DNA of 64,000 bases, from positions 3,410,001 to 3,474,000 of the forward strand of contig OZ252011.1 in the NCBI GenBank assembly GCA_965247355.1. The letters are read 5' to 3'. How positions within the stretch are numbered: the first letter of the stretch is position 1; each line of letters begins with the position of its first letter. Below are positions 8,430 to 15,931 of the stretch, one piece after another. The position numbers and the translations under genes are program-made. A model generated the notes under the pieces. The model saw only the letters and a list, made by a program, of their open reading frames with translations. It made no database searches and had not been told where the DNA came from. The DNA is from RHLJ01 sp965247355 (GTDB lineage Bacteria; Bacteroidota; Rhodothermia; Balneolales; Balneolaceae).

Positions 8430-8882
8430 TTAACCTTCTTTCATTAGTCCTTCTTCCCTGAATGACAGGTAGCTATCCCGAGTTAGAATAATGTGGTCAT
8501 CGACAGAGATTTGAAATAGCTTCAGGCCCTTCATGAGTCGAACAGTGAGATTGATGTCATTTGCTAATTCTTGGAGTTTTCCAGATGGGTGATTATGTGC
8601 TAGAACTACACTCGTGGCGTTTCCCAGCAACACGACTTGCGCGACTGAAGCGGTATCTACTAAAGTAGCATTTCTGGTTCCTTGTGAGATTTGAGACCAT
8701 CCTAAGACTCTTCGAGCTGCATTTAGGAGTACGATGATAAAGACTTCGTGTAATTCTAAAACCTCTTCATCAAAAATTGTCCTCAGGTAAGTTTCTGCCT
8801 CAACCGGTGTACTTATTTTAGGCCGTTCGTCATAAGAAGTTTGGGTTTTATATCGAAGTGATACTTCGGCTACTTGGTGCAT
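8430..8882 (-). CDS. radC: RadC-like JAB-domain protein
   Basis: The 150-residue protein is a stand-alone RadC/JAB domain: an N-terminal helical stretch, then STPVEAETYL, LLNAARRVLGWSQIS and the metal-site signature HNHPSG, followed by the expected Asp in ISVDDHIILT. Full-length chromosomal RadC is about 220 residues and has an N-terminal helix-hairpin-helix; the short form seen here is common on plasmids, ICEs and prophages and is of uncertain biochemical role, possibly DNA repair or anti-restriction. The stop codon overlaps a minus-strand hairpin (AAGAAGG/CCTTCTT, 8421-8441) that probably terminates it. It is divergent from the DUF932 gene. Confidence 0.88.
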   Translation of the reverse strand: MHQVAEVSLRYKTQTSYDERPKISTPVEAETYLRTIFDEEVLELHEVFIIVLLNAARRVLGWSQISQGTRNATLVDTASVAQVVLLGNATSVVLAHNHPSGKLQELANDINLTVRLMKGLKLFQISVDDHIILTRDSYLSFREEGLMKEG

Positions 8883-8927
8883 AATGGGTTCGATTAATTA
8901 TGGTTACAAGGCTAACAAGCCTCACCA

Positions 8928-8996
8928 TTCTTATACCCTATTTTTACTCAGCTTGAACCGTTTTTTGGTATAAGAACAATGGTAATAATGCCATTG
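8928..8996. promoter_or_regulatory. Inverted repeat in divergent promoter region of radC and DUF932 genes
   Basis: Perfect 10-bp arms TTCTTATACC (8928-8937) and GGTATAAGAA (8967-8976) flank a 29-bp spacer in the 133-bp divergent gap. A second pair, CAATGG...CCATTG (8977-8996), abuts the right arm. The sequence GGTATAAGAACA recurs at 24372. The arms may be two copies of a promoter element pointing outward, or operator half-sites. Confidence 0.5.
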
Positions 8997-9015
8997 AACT
9001 CTTATTCCAACTCAA

Positions 9016-9759
9016 ATGACAAATCAACTCTTAACCCACTGTGGTTCATCCCGAGTATCGCTTGAGCAGCTTCTCACAATCCCTGAACCCAAGAAAACAA
9101 AATCTTACACCCCACTTAATCATTATGATTTTGCAGTAAACATTCTGACCATTGCCTCTGACCTTCTCAAAGGCTATCGATTCGATGGAGACAGCTATGC
9201 TCTTTCTTCTGATGGGCAAAAGATGTTCGGAGTAATCACTTTCCGGAAGATCAATCCACGTCCTGATGAAGAACTGAAAGTCGCCATAGGATTGCGTAAT
9301 TCATATAATAAAAGCATGTCCGCCGGGCTGGTTTTGGGGAGCACAGTTTTAGTATGTGATAATCTCGTCTTTTCAGGGGATGTAAAAGTTATGCGAAAGC
9401 ATCAAGGCGAAGACATGCATGAAGATCTGCATGATCAGATTGTGACAGCGATCTACAAAAGCCAGCACAACTTTCATCAGATCAGCCAGGATGTGCAAGC
9501 CATGAAAGAACGGCCTATGAACCAGCAGGAGAAGTACGAGTTTATCGGACTACTCACTGGGGAAGGCATTCTTTCAGCTACCCAGTCCACAACTGCCTTT
9601 AAAGAGCTTTGGAAACCTTCGCACCCTGAGTTCGAAATGGATACGCTATGGGCAGGATATAACTGTGCAACAGAAGCCTTAAAGAGCTCGCCGGTTGATA
9701 AGATCATCCAGCGCCACAGTGAATTACACAAGCTTACCAAAGGGTTATATCTAAACTAA
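9016..9759 (+). CDS. DUF932 phage/plasmid-like protein
   Basis: The 247-residue protein matches the DUF932 (phage/plasmid-like TIGR03299-type) pattern: a variable N-terminus, a core ALSSDGQKMFGVITFR...AIGLRNSYNKSMSAGLVLGSTVLVCDN strand set, and a helical C-terminus ending in HKLTKGLYLN. DUF932 proteins occur in phages, plasmids and ICEs, usually beside recombination genes; the molecular role is unknown. The core GLRNSYNKS is well preserved. It heads an apparent operon, with two micro-ORFs and YqaJ nuclease downstream. Confidence 0.85.
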   Translation: MTNQLLTHCGSSRVSLEQLLTIPEPKKTKSYTPLNHYDFAVNILTIASDLLKGYRFDGDSYALSSDGQKMFGVITFRKINPRPDEELKVAIGLRNSYNKSMSAGLVLGSTVLVCDNLVFSGDVKVMRKHQGEDMHEDLHDQIVTAIYKSQHNFHQISQDVQAMKERPMNQQEKYEFIGLLTGEGILSATQSTTAFKELWKPSHPEFEMDTLWAGYNCATEALKSSPVDKIIQRHSELHKLTKGLYLN

Positions 9760-9769
9760 GGAGGAAACC

Positions 9770-9823
9770 ATGGGAACAGTAATTGTGAAAATTATAATCA
9801 ACATCTGTCGGGGTAAAGTATGA
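9770..9823 (+). CDS. Possible 17-residue micro-ORF coupled to the next gene
   Basis: An ATG eight bases after a near-perfect AAGGAGGAAA ribosome-binding site opens a 17-codon frame (MGTVIVKIIINICRGKV). Its stop overlaps the ATG of the next small gene (ATGA). It may be a leader peptide that couples translation, or a genuine hydrophobic micropeptide. Confidence 0.45.
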   Translation: MGTVIVKIIINICRGKV

Positions 9824-9951
9824 GCACAAAAACAGACCTCATCGACTCCCTGACTGAGTCCATAAAGCATGGATTAAAGCTACTCCTAATCGGTGATGAG
9901 CAAGATCCACCTGATGATACTAACCAACAATCTGAAGAGCCTACTGAGTAA
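9820..9951 (+). CDS. Possible 43-residue acidic micro-protein
   Basis: The frame begins at the ATGA overlap with the 17-codon ORF and ends inside the rising arm of a terminator. The product has an amphipathic helix-like first half (DLIDSLTESIKHGLKLLLIG) and an acidic Gln/Glu/Pro tail. No homology is recognised. Its tight coupling and good reading context support a real gene. Confidence 0.5.
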   Translation: MSTKTDLIDSLTESIKHGLKLLLIGDEQDPPDDTNQQSEEPTE

Positions 9952-9967
9952 TCTGTGGGCTCTTTTT
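9936..9967 (+). terminator. Rho-independent terminator
   Basis: A 9-bp stem, AGAGCCTAC with GTGGGCTCT (one G-T pair), is followed by five T residues, after the micro-ORF pair and 36 bp before the YqaJ start. Confidence 0.8.
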
Positions 9968-10002
9968 ATTTCTCGAAACTTACACCATTTAACCACTGAA
10001 AA

Positions 10003-10944
10003 ATGAATTTACACGAACTTAAACCACCCTCCGACTTCTCTGTACAGAGAAGAAATTATATTGGAGGAAGCGACTGTGCATCGATTTTACAAGAGTCTGA
10101 ATACAGCACTCCTTTACAAGTTTTCTTACGAAAGAAAGGATTACTTCCTTCAATTGAGGCAAATCCAATCATGGATTTCGGGCATTACTTTGAACCTCAA
10201 CTGGCTGCTTATTTCGAACAAGAAACGGGTTTTAAAACCCGGAGGGTAAATGAGCCGTTTAGTCACCCAGAATACCCATTCTTGAAAGCAAATATAGACC
10301 GCCAGGTATTAGCCGGAAAAGGCTTGGATTCCACAGCAGTTTTGGAGCTAAAGACGACCACGAGCCATCGTATGAAAGCAAATGATGGAGAGATTCCAAG
10401 AGAATGGTATCTACAAATCCAGCACTATCTTGGTATCACTGGGTACAGTAGGGCTTTCCTTCAGATCTATGAAAGAGACACCTGCCTATTCCACGAACCA
10501 CAAATCATTGACCCCAATCACAAGCTCATTGAAGAAATGACTCAGAAGCTTGTGGACTGGTGGCAAGCATATATGCTTGATAATGAGGAGGGCGAGGGCC
10601 GTAGGCCCGAGCCTATCAATGGTGAAGATGCTTTTATATTGTACCCGGATTCACAGCCGGAAGAAGTCGTAGAAATCACACCCACTGCGTATGCACTCTA
10701 TACAGAGCTGCAAGAAGTCAGAGCTAAGAAAGACGATCTAATTAAACAGGAAGAATACCTTAAGACCAAGTTGAAAGACAAGCTTGGAAAAGCGGAACGT
10801 CTTGTATTAGCAGGAAAGACATTGGTCTCTTGGAAGAGTCAATCTACCAATCGGTTTGATGTCTCTGGTTTTCGGCGTGAGCACCCCATTTTCTATAAAC
10901 AGTTTTCTAAAACAACTAAAACAAGGAGGTTCTTATGCCACTAA
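10003..10944 (+). CDS. YqaJ-family viral recombinase/exonuclease
   Basis: The 313-residue protein is a lambda-exonuclease-fold nuclease of the YqaJ type. It has IGGSDCASIL near residue 22, FGHYFEPQLAAYFE near 60, the catalytic Asp in ANIDR (D99) and ELK (E115, K117), then the helix WYLQIQHYLGITGY. A C-terminal coiled region follows (about 235-280). These enzymes resect DNA 5' ends for single-strand annealing in phage and element recombination. The gene overlaps the following one by 10 bp, so they are translationally coupled. An imperfect copy of the island CCACT motif (9985-9997) sits directly before the start codon, where a ribosome-binding site would be expected. Confidence 0.9.
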   Translation: MNLHELKPPSDFSVQRRNYIGGSDCASILQESEYSTPLQVFLRKKGLLPSIEANPIMDFGHYFEPQLAAYFEQETGFKTRRVNEPFSHPEYPFLKANIDRQVLAGKGLDSTAVLELKTTTSHRMKANDGEIPREWYLQIQHYLGITGYSRAFLQIYERDTCLFHEPQIIDPNHKLIEEMTQKLVDWWQAYMLDNEEGEGRRPEPINGEDAFILYPDSQPEEVVEITPTAYALYTELQEVRAKKDDLIKQEEYLKTKLKDKLGKAERLVLAGKTLVSWKSQSTNRFDVSGFRREHPIFYKQFSKTTKTRRFLCH

Positions 10945-11447
10945 TAGTAAAAGAAGATCCTAGCGAATATCCCCTATGCCCAGATGGTTTGCACTCAGCA
11001 GTAATAGTTGACGCTGTAGATCTCGGCCAGCAGGAAAGTCCATGGGGAGCTAAACATAAACTGTCTTTGGTCTTTGAGACTGAACTTCAGGACGAAGAAG
11101 GAAACCATTATATCTTAACTAAAAGATATACTTGGAGCCTTCATGAGAAATCCAGCTTGCGAAAAGATCTTGAACGACTACTTGGTAAGAAGTTCACTCC
11201 GGAAGAGCTACTGGCTGGAATAGACTTAGAAGAAGTACTAATAGGGATGAGCTGTCAAGTTCTTGTGGTTCATAATGATTCTCAGGAGAACTCTCGTACT
11301 TACGCGAATATTGAGTCAATTCTGCCTTACAAGACTTCCAGTGGCCAAGTGGCGAAGAATGCTATAAAGTCTTCTGGAAATTATCAGCGTGTAGTAGAAA
11401 GAGAAAACTATAAGACTCCTGAGGAGTTTGCTTTAAATGGAGCTTAG
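10935..11447 (+). CDS. Putative ssDNA-binding partner of the YqaJ nuclease
   Basis: The 170-residue protein starts after a strong AAGGAGG site within the end of the yqaJ-like gene. It is beta-rich in its first 70 residues (VIVDAVDLG...HKLSLVFETEL...KRYTWSLHEKSSLRKDLERLLG), the arrangement seen in phage DUF669-like or OB-fold single-strand DNA-binding proteins. The assignment rests on fold pattern and coupling with the exonuclease and is not proven. An exact copy of the island motif lies inside the gene at 11340-11352 on the minus strand. Confidence 0.6.
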   Translation: MPLIVKEDPSEYPLCPDGLHSAVIVDAVDLGQQESPWGAKHKLSLVFETELQDEEGNHYILTKRYTWSLHEKSSLRKDLERLLGKKFTPEELLAGIDLEEVLIGMSCQVLVVHNDSQENSRTYANIESILPYKTSSGQVAKNAIKSSGNYQRVVERENYKTPEEFALNGA

Positions 11448-11454
11448 TCTCCGA

Positions 11455-11479
11455 AGAGAAGGCTTTGCTTTCTCTTTTT
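11455..11479 (+). terminator. Rho-independent terminator
   Basis: A stem of AGAGAA (11455-11460) with TTCTCT (11470-11475), followed by T residues, comes 8 bp after the putative ssDNA-binding gene. The convergent peptidase gene stops 16 bp further on. Confidence 0.65.
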
Positions 11480-11495
11480 AGATTAGTTTAAAGGG

Positions 11496-12818
11496 CTAGT
11501 ATCTAACAAAAAAAGGAATAGGACTCCCTTCTTTAACACCAAATCCATCAACAAATAAATACGGTACTGCTACAAAATTGGCTGAATTAAAGCCACCTTG
11601 ATTTGGTAGTCCAAAAACTGCATAAGGAAATCTTACTTGCCATTGATTGTGAGGAGGAGTTAAATATCCAATTGGAACAGAATTTGTACCAGTAGCAACT
11701 TGGTTATTTGCATCTCGGAAAAAAATATTATTTGGAACGGCATTCACTGGACCTAATTTTTGCCCTTGGGGATTTGAATAAAAAATCTTTACTACAACTT
11801 GAACTTGCTTACCAAGAGATTCGGGAATGTTTACTGAGCCTGAAATAACCATACCCGGAAAGAATCCAAATCGAGTCTGAACAGGTTGATTATGTGAAGG
11901 AGAATAAATGCTAAAATCAACTCTAGAATCTTCATCATTTGGTTCAATTGTTACTGGTCTTACATTTTCATCTTCAATTAATCTTTGATTATCTAGACTA
12001 TTCTCTGTTATCGCATCTTTCACAATATATGCTTCTCTTACAGCTCTTTGGAATATGTCATAATCAATCCAACCAAATCCTCCGTCACCCCAATTTGACC
12101 CCCACGAATTGATTACCTTAAAAGCATTCTTACTATCATCATATCCAACAACTACCATGGCATGCCCAGTTGAGTTATTTGATGGTCTTTGTCTCCAGAT
12201 ATTATTTTGTCTGTTGAGTTGTTTAAATCTTTCATCAACTAAGGTACCAATTACAATAGGTAAATTAGCATGTAATTGAGCTTTCACCTCTCTTTCAGAC
12301 ATGTGATTAACTACACGCCAATAATCAGTTCTATAAGGCTTAGCCTTATCTTTTATTTGACCTGATGGCTTGGTTCTATAATCATATTCATTATATGGAA
12401 AATCCCGAAGAGTAGCCGTACCCTGTTCAGCCAATAGATTTAAAGCGTCTGGGATATATGTACCACTATTTGTTCCATTATTGATTTGATTATAAATAAA
12501 AGAGGGACTGAAAATTCGACTATCACTATTTATTGACCAACCGTGTTCTATACTTTCTTGAAATGTTTTTAAAGCATATGAAACTGCCCAACCCACACAA
12601 CTATTTTGAGAACCTTGGTTACCAGGTGTTGGAAAGTTTCTTGAGAGATCGACCGATGAAGGTAGTTCATCACCAGAGTATGGAGTATGTGCAAGAGGTA
12701 TACTTCTATACTCATCTTCATTCAGGAAAGTTAAGCCTGTACCTTTATCATCCTGCGCAAAAACTGGATGCCCAATTAGAATTAGAAATGAAATAGCAGT
12801 TCCGAGATATTTCATCAA
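11496..12818 (-). CDS. Secreted papain-like (C1A) cysteine peptidase
   Basis: The 440-residue precursor has a signal peptide (cleavage near Ala21). All papain catalytic positions are present: oxyanion Gln68, nucleophile Cys74 (NSCVGWAVS), His219 (TGHAMVVVGYD) and Asn237 (INSWGSNWGDGGFGW). The mature region begins almost at once (PLAHTPYSGDELPSSVDLS), so there is little or no inhibitory propeptide. A C-terminal domain of about 170 residues (270-440) is beta-rich and of unknown role; it is not a recognisable T9SS tail. The protein is probably exported to the periplasm or medium. It lies in the accessory region, tail to tail with the recombination module, suggesting cargo rather than mobility function. 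Confidence 0.88.
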   Translation of the reverse strand: MMKYLGTAISFLILIGHPVFAQDDKGTGLTFLNEDEYRSIPLAHTPYSGDELPSSVDLSRNFPTPGNQGSQNSCVGWAVSYALKTFQESIEHGWSINSDSRIFSPSFIYNQINNGTNSGTYIPDALNLLAEQGTATLRDFPYNEYDYRTKPSGQIKDKAKPYRTDYWRVVNHMSEREVKAQLHANLPIVIGTLVDERFKQLNRQNNIWRQRPSNNSTGHAMVVVGYDDSKNAFKVINSWGSNWGDGGFGWIDYDIFQRAVREAYIVKDAITENSLDNQRLIEDENVRPVTIEPNDEDSRVDFSIYSPSHNQPVQTRFGFFPGMVISGSVNIPESLGKQVQVVVKIFYSNPQGQKLGPVNAVPNNIFFRDANNQVATGTNSVPIGYLTPPHNQWQVRFPYAVFGLPNQGGFNSANFVAVPYLFVDGFGVKEGSPIPFFVRY

Positions 12819-13039
12819 ATGAGTATTTTCCTATGTTAATAAATCACAATAAAATAAAACTAAATATATTTCACAAATATAAAAAATTTGTCTTTATTCT
12901 ATACGAATAAAGGCTTTTAAAGTAATCTTCCATGTAACTAGATGCTATTATAAAAAATATACTTACAGTTACGCTGTTTCTCATACCAAACATATCTATA
13001 GCTCAATCATTGTATTCTTGTGAGTTTTTAGCTGTAAAT
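12819..13039. other. AT-rich noncoding gap upstream of the peptidase
   Basis: The stretch contains a minus-strand TATATTTG (12874-12881) matching the Bacteroidetes-type TAnnTTTG -7 element, 56 bp upstream of the peptidase ATG. A CTTTATTC/GAATAAAG inverted repeat (12893-12911) lies next to it. No ORF is seen. The gap leads into the tRNA-like fragment at 13040. Confidence 0.4.
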
Positions 13040-13066
13040 AGGGGTTCGATTCCCCTCTCCCCACCA
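13040..13066 (+). other. tRNA/tmRNA 3'-end fragment, possible attachment site
   Basis: The bases read as a T arm (AGGGG-TTCGATT-CCCCT) followed by an acceptor-like strand and ACCA (CTCCCCACCA). No D arm, anticodon arm or matching 5' strand (GGGGAG) lies upstream, so this is not a complete tRNA. Relative to a canonical end it is one base short. Such fragments are typical scars of integration into a tRNA or ssrA 3' end, where the displaced or copied end stays as an att site. The source gene is not in the window. Confidence 0.5.
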
Positions 13067-13172
13067 TTTTAAAAAGAGTTATAACTTAGTTTATATATGC
13101 AATATTTATCTGGCCTGTTAACTTGATTGATTGCTTATTTAATGTTAAATAATTGTTAACAAAAAGTTTTTT

Positions 13173-13202
13173 TGTAAGGAATTGGTTTGAAACTCCTCTT
13201 AC
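13173..13202 (+). promoter_or_regulatory. Promoter-like site TGTAAGGA-N16-TCTTAC
   Basis: A T-tract followed by TGTAAGGA (13173-13180) and, after exactly 16 bases, TCTTAC (13197-13202) matches another site at 26188-26217 in sequence and spacing. The two-box layout suggests an ECF-sigma-type promoter. It lies 113 bp before the first gene of the export cassette. Confidence 0.5.
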
Positions 13203-13315
13203 AGATAACGACCAACTTTTTTTGCGGTTATATATTCCTTGTAAACAACAGTTATTTTGAGAGATATATTTTAGTCTGCTTTTGAATTGATCGTTGCTTA
13301 ATGAATAGTTGACTA

Positions 13316-14950
13316 TTGAAAGCAACACATATCATTTTATTAACAATTCTGTTAAGTGCATGCACTGAAAATGAAAGATATGCCAGAGCATTAACCTCAA
13401 GCCTCTCCTGTTCTGTTGACTGTTCTTCGGTAGTTGATTCCCTTCTTAGTTCTAACACTTTATCTAAGCTTTTTGTAACAGAAGTGCTTCCAACAGACAC
13501 TGTTATCCAATTCGGGGATTATGTTGGATACCAGGAAAATTCAACCATCTTATTCAAAGATAATTACGAAGCTAAATCCGGAACTTATTTATTCCGTATA
13601 GGTTCTGACGACGGGTTCCGCTTATTTATAAATAACAAGCTTGATGGGCAGAACTTAAACAAAAGAGGGTTACATCCAGATACCGATTGGATTGTAGCTA
13701 AATTAATATCCGGCGTGAATGAATTAATATTTCAAGTGGATCAATATAACGGTAGCTGGGGGTTACATTACAACATTGAACCGCTTGAGGAAGAAAAGCT
13801 AAATAAACTGATACTGAAATATATTCCTGAAATCTACTCCGATCTTCCTGAGGCGTGTATACTTCCAGATTCAAGTAACTTTCTAACTCTGAAAATGGAT
13901 TCAAGGATTAAGCATGATCAATTTAATACCCTGAGATTTAGATGGCAGGACATAATTAGTAATTCCAATTCTGATTGGACTAACTATACAGCTAATACCT
14001 TTCCAACTAGTATTGAGCTTCCAGAAAATTTTGATGGGTTTAAGGTTTTTGATTATGAGCTCATTAATAAGGAAGGAGAGATTTTATACAAAGAAAGTGT
14101 TCCAATTTTTTCAAACACAATGATGGTCAAGAAGGCAATGGGTTTTAAATCCATTCTGGAAGGAGATTTAGACAAGGAAGCCTATTTAGAAAACCTAGCA
14201 CTTCAATACCCGGACCTTTTTGGAAGAGAAAATGAACTAGAATATTCTACCCGCCATAAGGCGGAGTTTTTGCTTGATCTTATGCTTCTTGAAAATGAAG
14301 GGTTATCATTTAATGGAGGTCCCAGAATAGAGTTATTTAACGGTAAGCTCTTTAGAGCGTATACCCCGTATATAAATTCAAAGCCTAAAGATTTGATTAT
14401 TGGTTTTCATGTTGAATTAGAGGATTCGGTTAATCAATATTTCAAAACCTATGCAGGAAAGAGCCATGCGAAAATGGTAGAATGGAATGGTTATGTACAG
14501 GCATTCGGAAATACGTTGATAATGCCATTCATTAAGCCATCTGACTTGGACTTAGGGATTTCTGGTTTTGGAAATAATTACTTATCAAGTATTGATCTAG
14601 AAAAGCATAAAAAAATTAAAGCCATCTCATGGAGCAAAGGTGTGCCTATTTTGCTAAATGAGTTTTCATCACAAAGTTACTTATTTGATGAGGCTCATCT
14701 TGTTAGTTCTTGGCTAATGGTTTCTGAACAGGAAGCATTTAGAACAGCTAATTTGATACGTAGCGAAAACCCTAAAATTGAATTTGTATTCTGGCATGGC
14801 AGCGCTGATATAGATGTACCTTATTCATATGTTGAAGATTGGTCGAAAAAATTTCGAACTAACAGGATAAAGTCAAAGAGCATATTAGAGCCTCATTCAT
14901 CCCATTGGTCTTATTTTAGGTCTGTCGAAAAAGAAATAATCAGTGAATAA
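13316..14950 (+). CDS. Lipoprotein with PA14-like domain and alpha/beta-hydrolase-like C-terminus
   Basis: The frame opens with TTG and no in-frame ATG precedes it. The N-terminus is a lipoprotein signal with lipobox LSAC (Cys16), so a 544-residue lipoprotein is likely. Residues 55-155 resemble a PA14/GLEYA-type beta domain (GTYLFRIGSDDGFRLFINN...ELIFQVDQYNGSWGLHY). The C-terminal third looks like a prolyl-oligopeptidase/esterase-type hydrolase end: FVFWHGSADIDVPYSYV followed by a His-containing LEPHSSHW, consistent with the acid and histidine of a catalytic triad. The nucleophile is less clear (a candidate Ser lies in ISWSKGVPIL near residue 440). It is the first gene of a five-gene run with tight spacing (3 bp to the next). 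Confidence 0.7.
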   Translation: MKATHIILLTILLSACTENERYARALTSSLSCSVDCSSVVDSLLSSNTLSKLFVTEVLPTDTVIQFGDYVGYQENSTILFKDNYEAKSGTYLFRIGSDDGFRLFINNKLDGQNLNKRGLHPDTDWIVAKLISGVNELIFQVDQYNGSWGLHYNIEPLEEEKLNKLILKYIPEIYSDLPEACILPDSSNFLTLKMDSRIKHDQFNTLRFRWQDIISNSNSDWTNYTANTFPTSIELPENFDGFKVFDYELINKEGEILYKESVPIFSNTMMVKKAMGFKSILEGDLDKEAYLENLALQYPDLFGRENELEYSTRHKAEFLLDLMLLENEGLSFNGGPRIELFNGKLFRAYTPYINSKPKDLIIGFHVELEDSVNQYFKTYAGKSHAKMVEWNGYVQAFGNTLIMPFIKPSDLDLGISGFGNNYLSSIDLEKHKKIKAISWSKGVPILLNEFSSQSYLFDEAHLVSSWLMVSEQEAFRTANLIRSENPKIEFVFWHGSADIDVPYSYVEDWSKKFRTNRIKSKSILEPHSSHWSYFRSVEKEIISE

Positions 14951-14986
14951 ATCATGCTATCCGTAAAACTTGAAGACTTACGCTAT

Positions 14987-15931
14987 ATGAATACAAAGAC
15001 ATGCAAGTTTTTTTGGGTTGTAATGCTACTATTCGTATTAGTCATTAAAGACAATGTCAAAGCACAGAGCCCCGATTCTGTTACCATTATGGGATTCAAG
15101 GAAGGGGATGAGTTATTTTATAACAGGTTTGATGTTGATGGCTCCTTTATTGATGATCGAAAAGCTACAATCAAGTTTGATTCCATTGATGTCTTTGGAA
15201 ATAAACATTTTACCTTTAGAAGCTTTCTGTTTCTAACGCCGATGTTAATGTATGAGGATACCCTGGGGTATATCTTTGCACGGGGTTGGACTACAAGTAA
15301 CATTGAAGGTTACTCAAATATTTACAGGCCAAATATAGGAATTGATTCAACCTGGATATTAAATTCATCAGTGGACTCTAAAAGTGCTGCTCAGGTGTTA
15401 GACATTTTACCCAGAGTCAATTTCGGAGTAGCTGATACCATTACTGCAATCCAATATGGTAGTATATTATCTTTTGATCCGTACGATGTTTTACCTTTTG
15501 AGTATACGGAATGGAGTCCTAGTTTTGGCATTGTTTTTAGTGCTAACGAAGAAGGCGGAGAACGTTTTGAGTTGAAGGGTGCTATTATTGACGGAAATAA
15601 ATACGGGTTTACTGAGCTAATAACCGGTAATGAAGTAGACCATACTATTCCGGAAAAAGTAGTATTGAATCAAAACTATCCCAATCCGTTTAATCCAAGC
15701 ACTACCATAAGTTTTGAGCTACATAACGCATCGAATGTCACTCTATTAATCTATGATATAAAAGGGGTTTTAGTTTCTAAAGTAATTGATGGAATACAGT
15801 ATTCTATTGGTAGCCACTCCGTTATCTTCAATATTAATAATGCAGTCAAAGGGCTACCCTCTGGATTATATATATATGAGCTAAAAACTGAAGAGTCTGT
15901 CATTACAAAAAAAATGACACTTATAAAATGA
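14987..15931 (+). CDS. Secreted protein with T9SS C-terminal sorting domain
   Basis: The ATG at 14987 gives 314 residues and a signal peptide ending VKA; an upstream in-frame ATG at 14954 would add 11 residues before it. The central region (about 30-225) matches no family I know and is beta-rich with repeated Asp/Asn. The last 85 residues are a type A T9SS tail: NQNYPNPFNPST, SNVTLLIYDIKG, SGLYIYELKTEE and a terminal KKMTLIK. The protein should cross the outer membrane by T9SS and be anchored or released. The next gene's first possible start overlaps its stop (ATGA). Confidence 0.82.
   Translation: MNTKTCKFFWVVMLLFVLVIKDNVKAQSPDSVTIMGFKEGDELFYNRFDVDGSFIDDRKATIKFDSIDVFGNKHFTFRSFLFLTPMLMYEDTLGYIFARGWTTSNIEGYSNIYRPNIGIDSTWILNSSVDSKSAAQVLDILPRVNFGVADTITAIQYGSILSFDPYDVLPFEYTEWSPSFGIVFSANEEGGERFELKGAIIDGNKYGFTELITGNEVDHTIPEKVVLNQNYPNPFNPSTTISFELHNASNVTLLIYDIKGVLVSKVIDGIQYSIGSHSVIFNINNAVKGLPSGLYIYELKTEESVITKKMTLIK

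Noticed and set aside
8207..8461. 84-codon plus-strand frame after the 103-residue gene
   Set aside because: It crosses a strong terminator, overlaps the radC 3' end and has a low-complexity, Phe-rich product. It is not a credible gene.
13040..13066. Complete tRNA gene at this place
   Set aside because: Only the T arm and 3' acceptor strand are present. No D arm, anticodon arm or matching 5' strand was found upstream.
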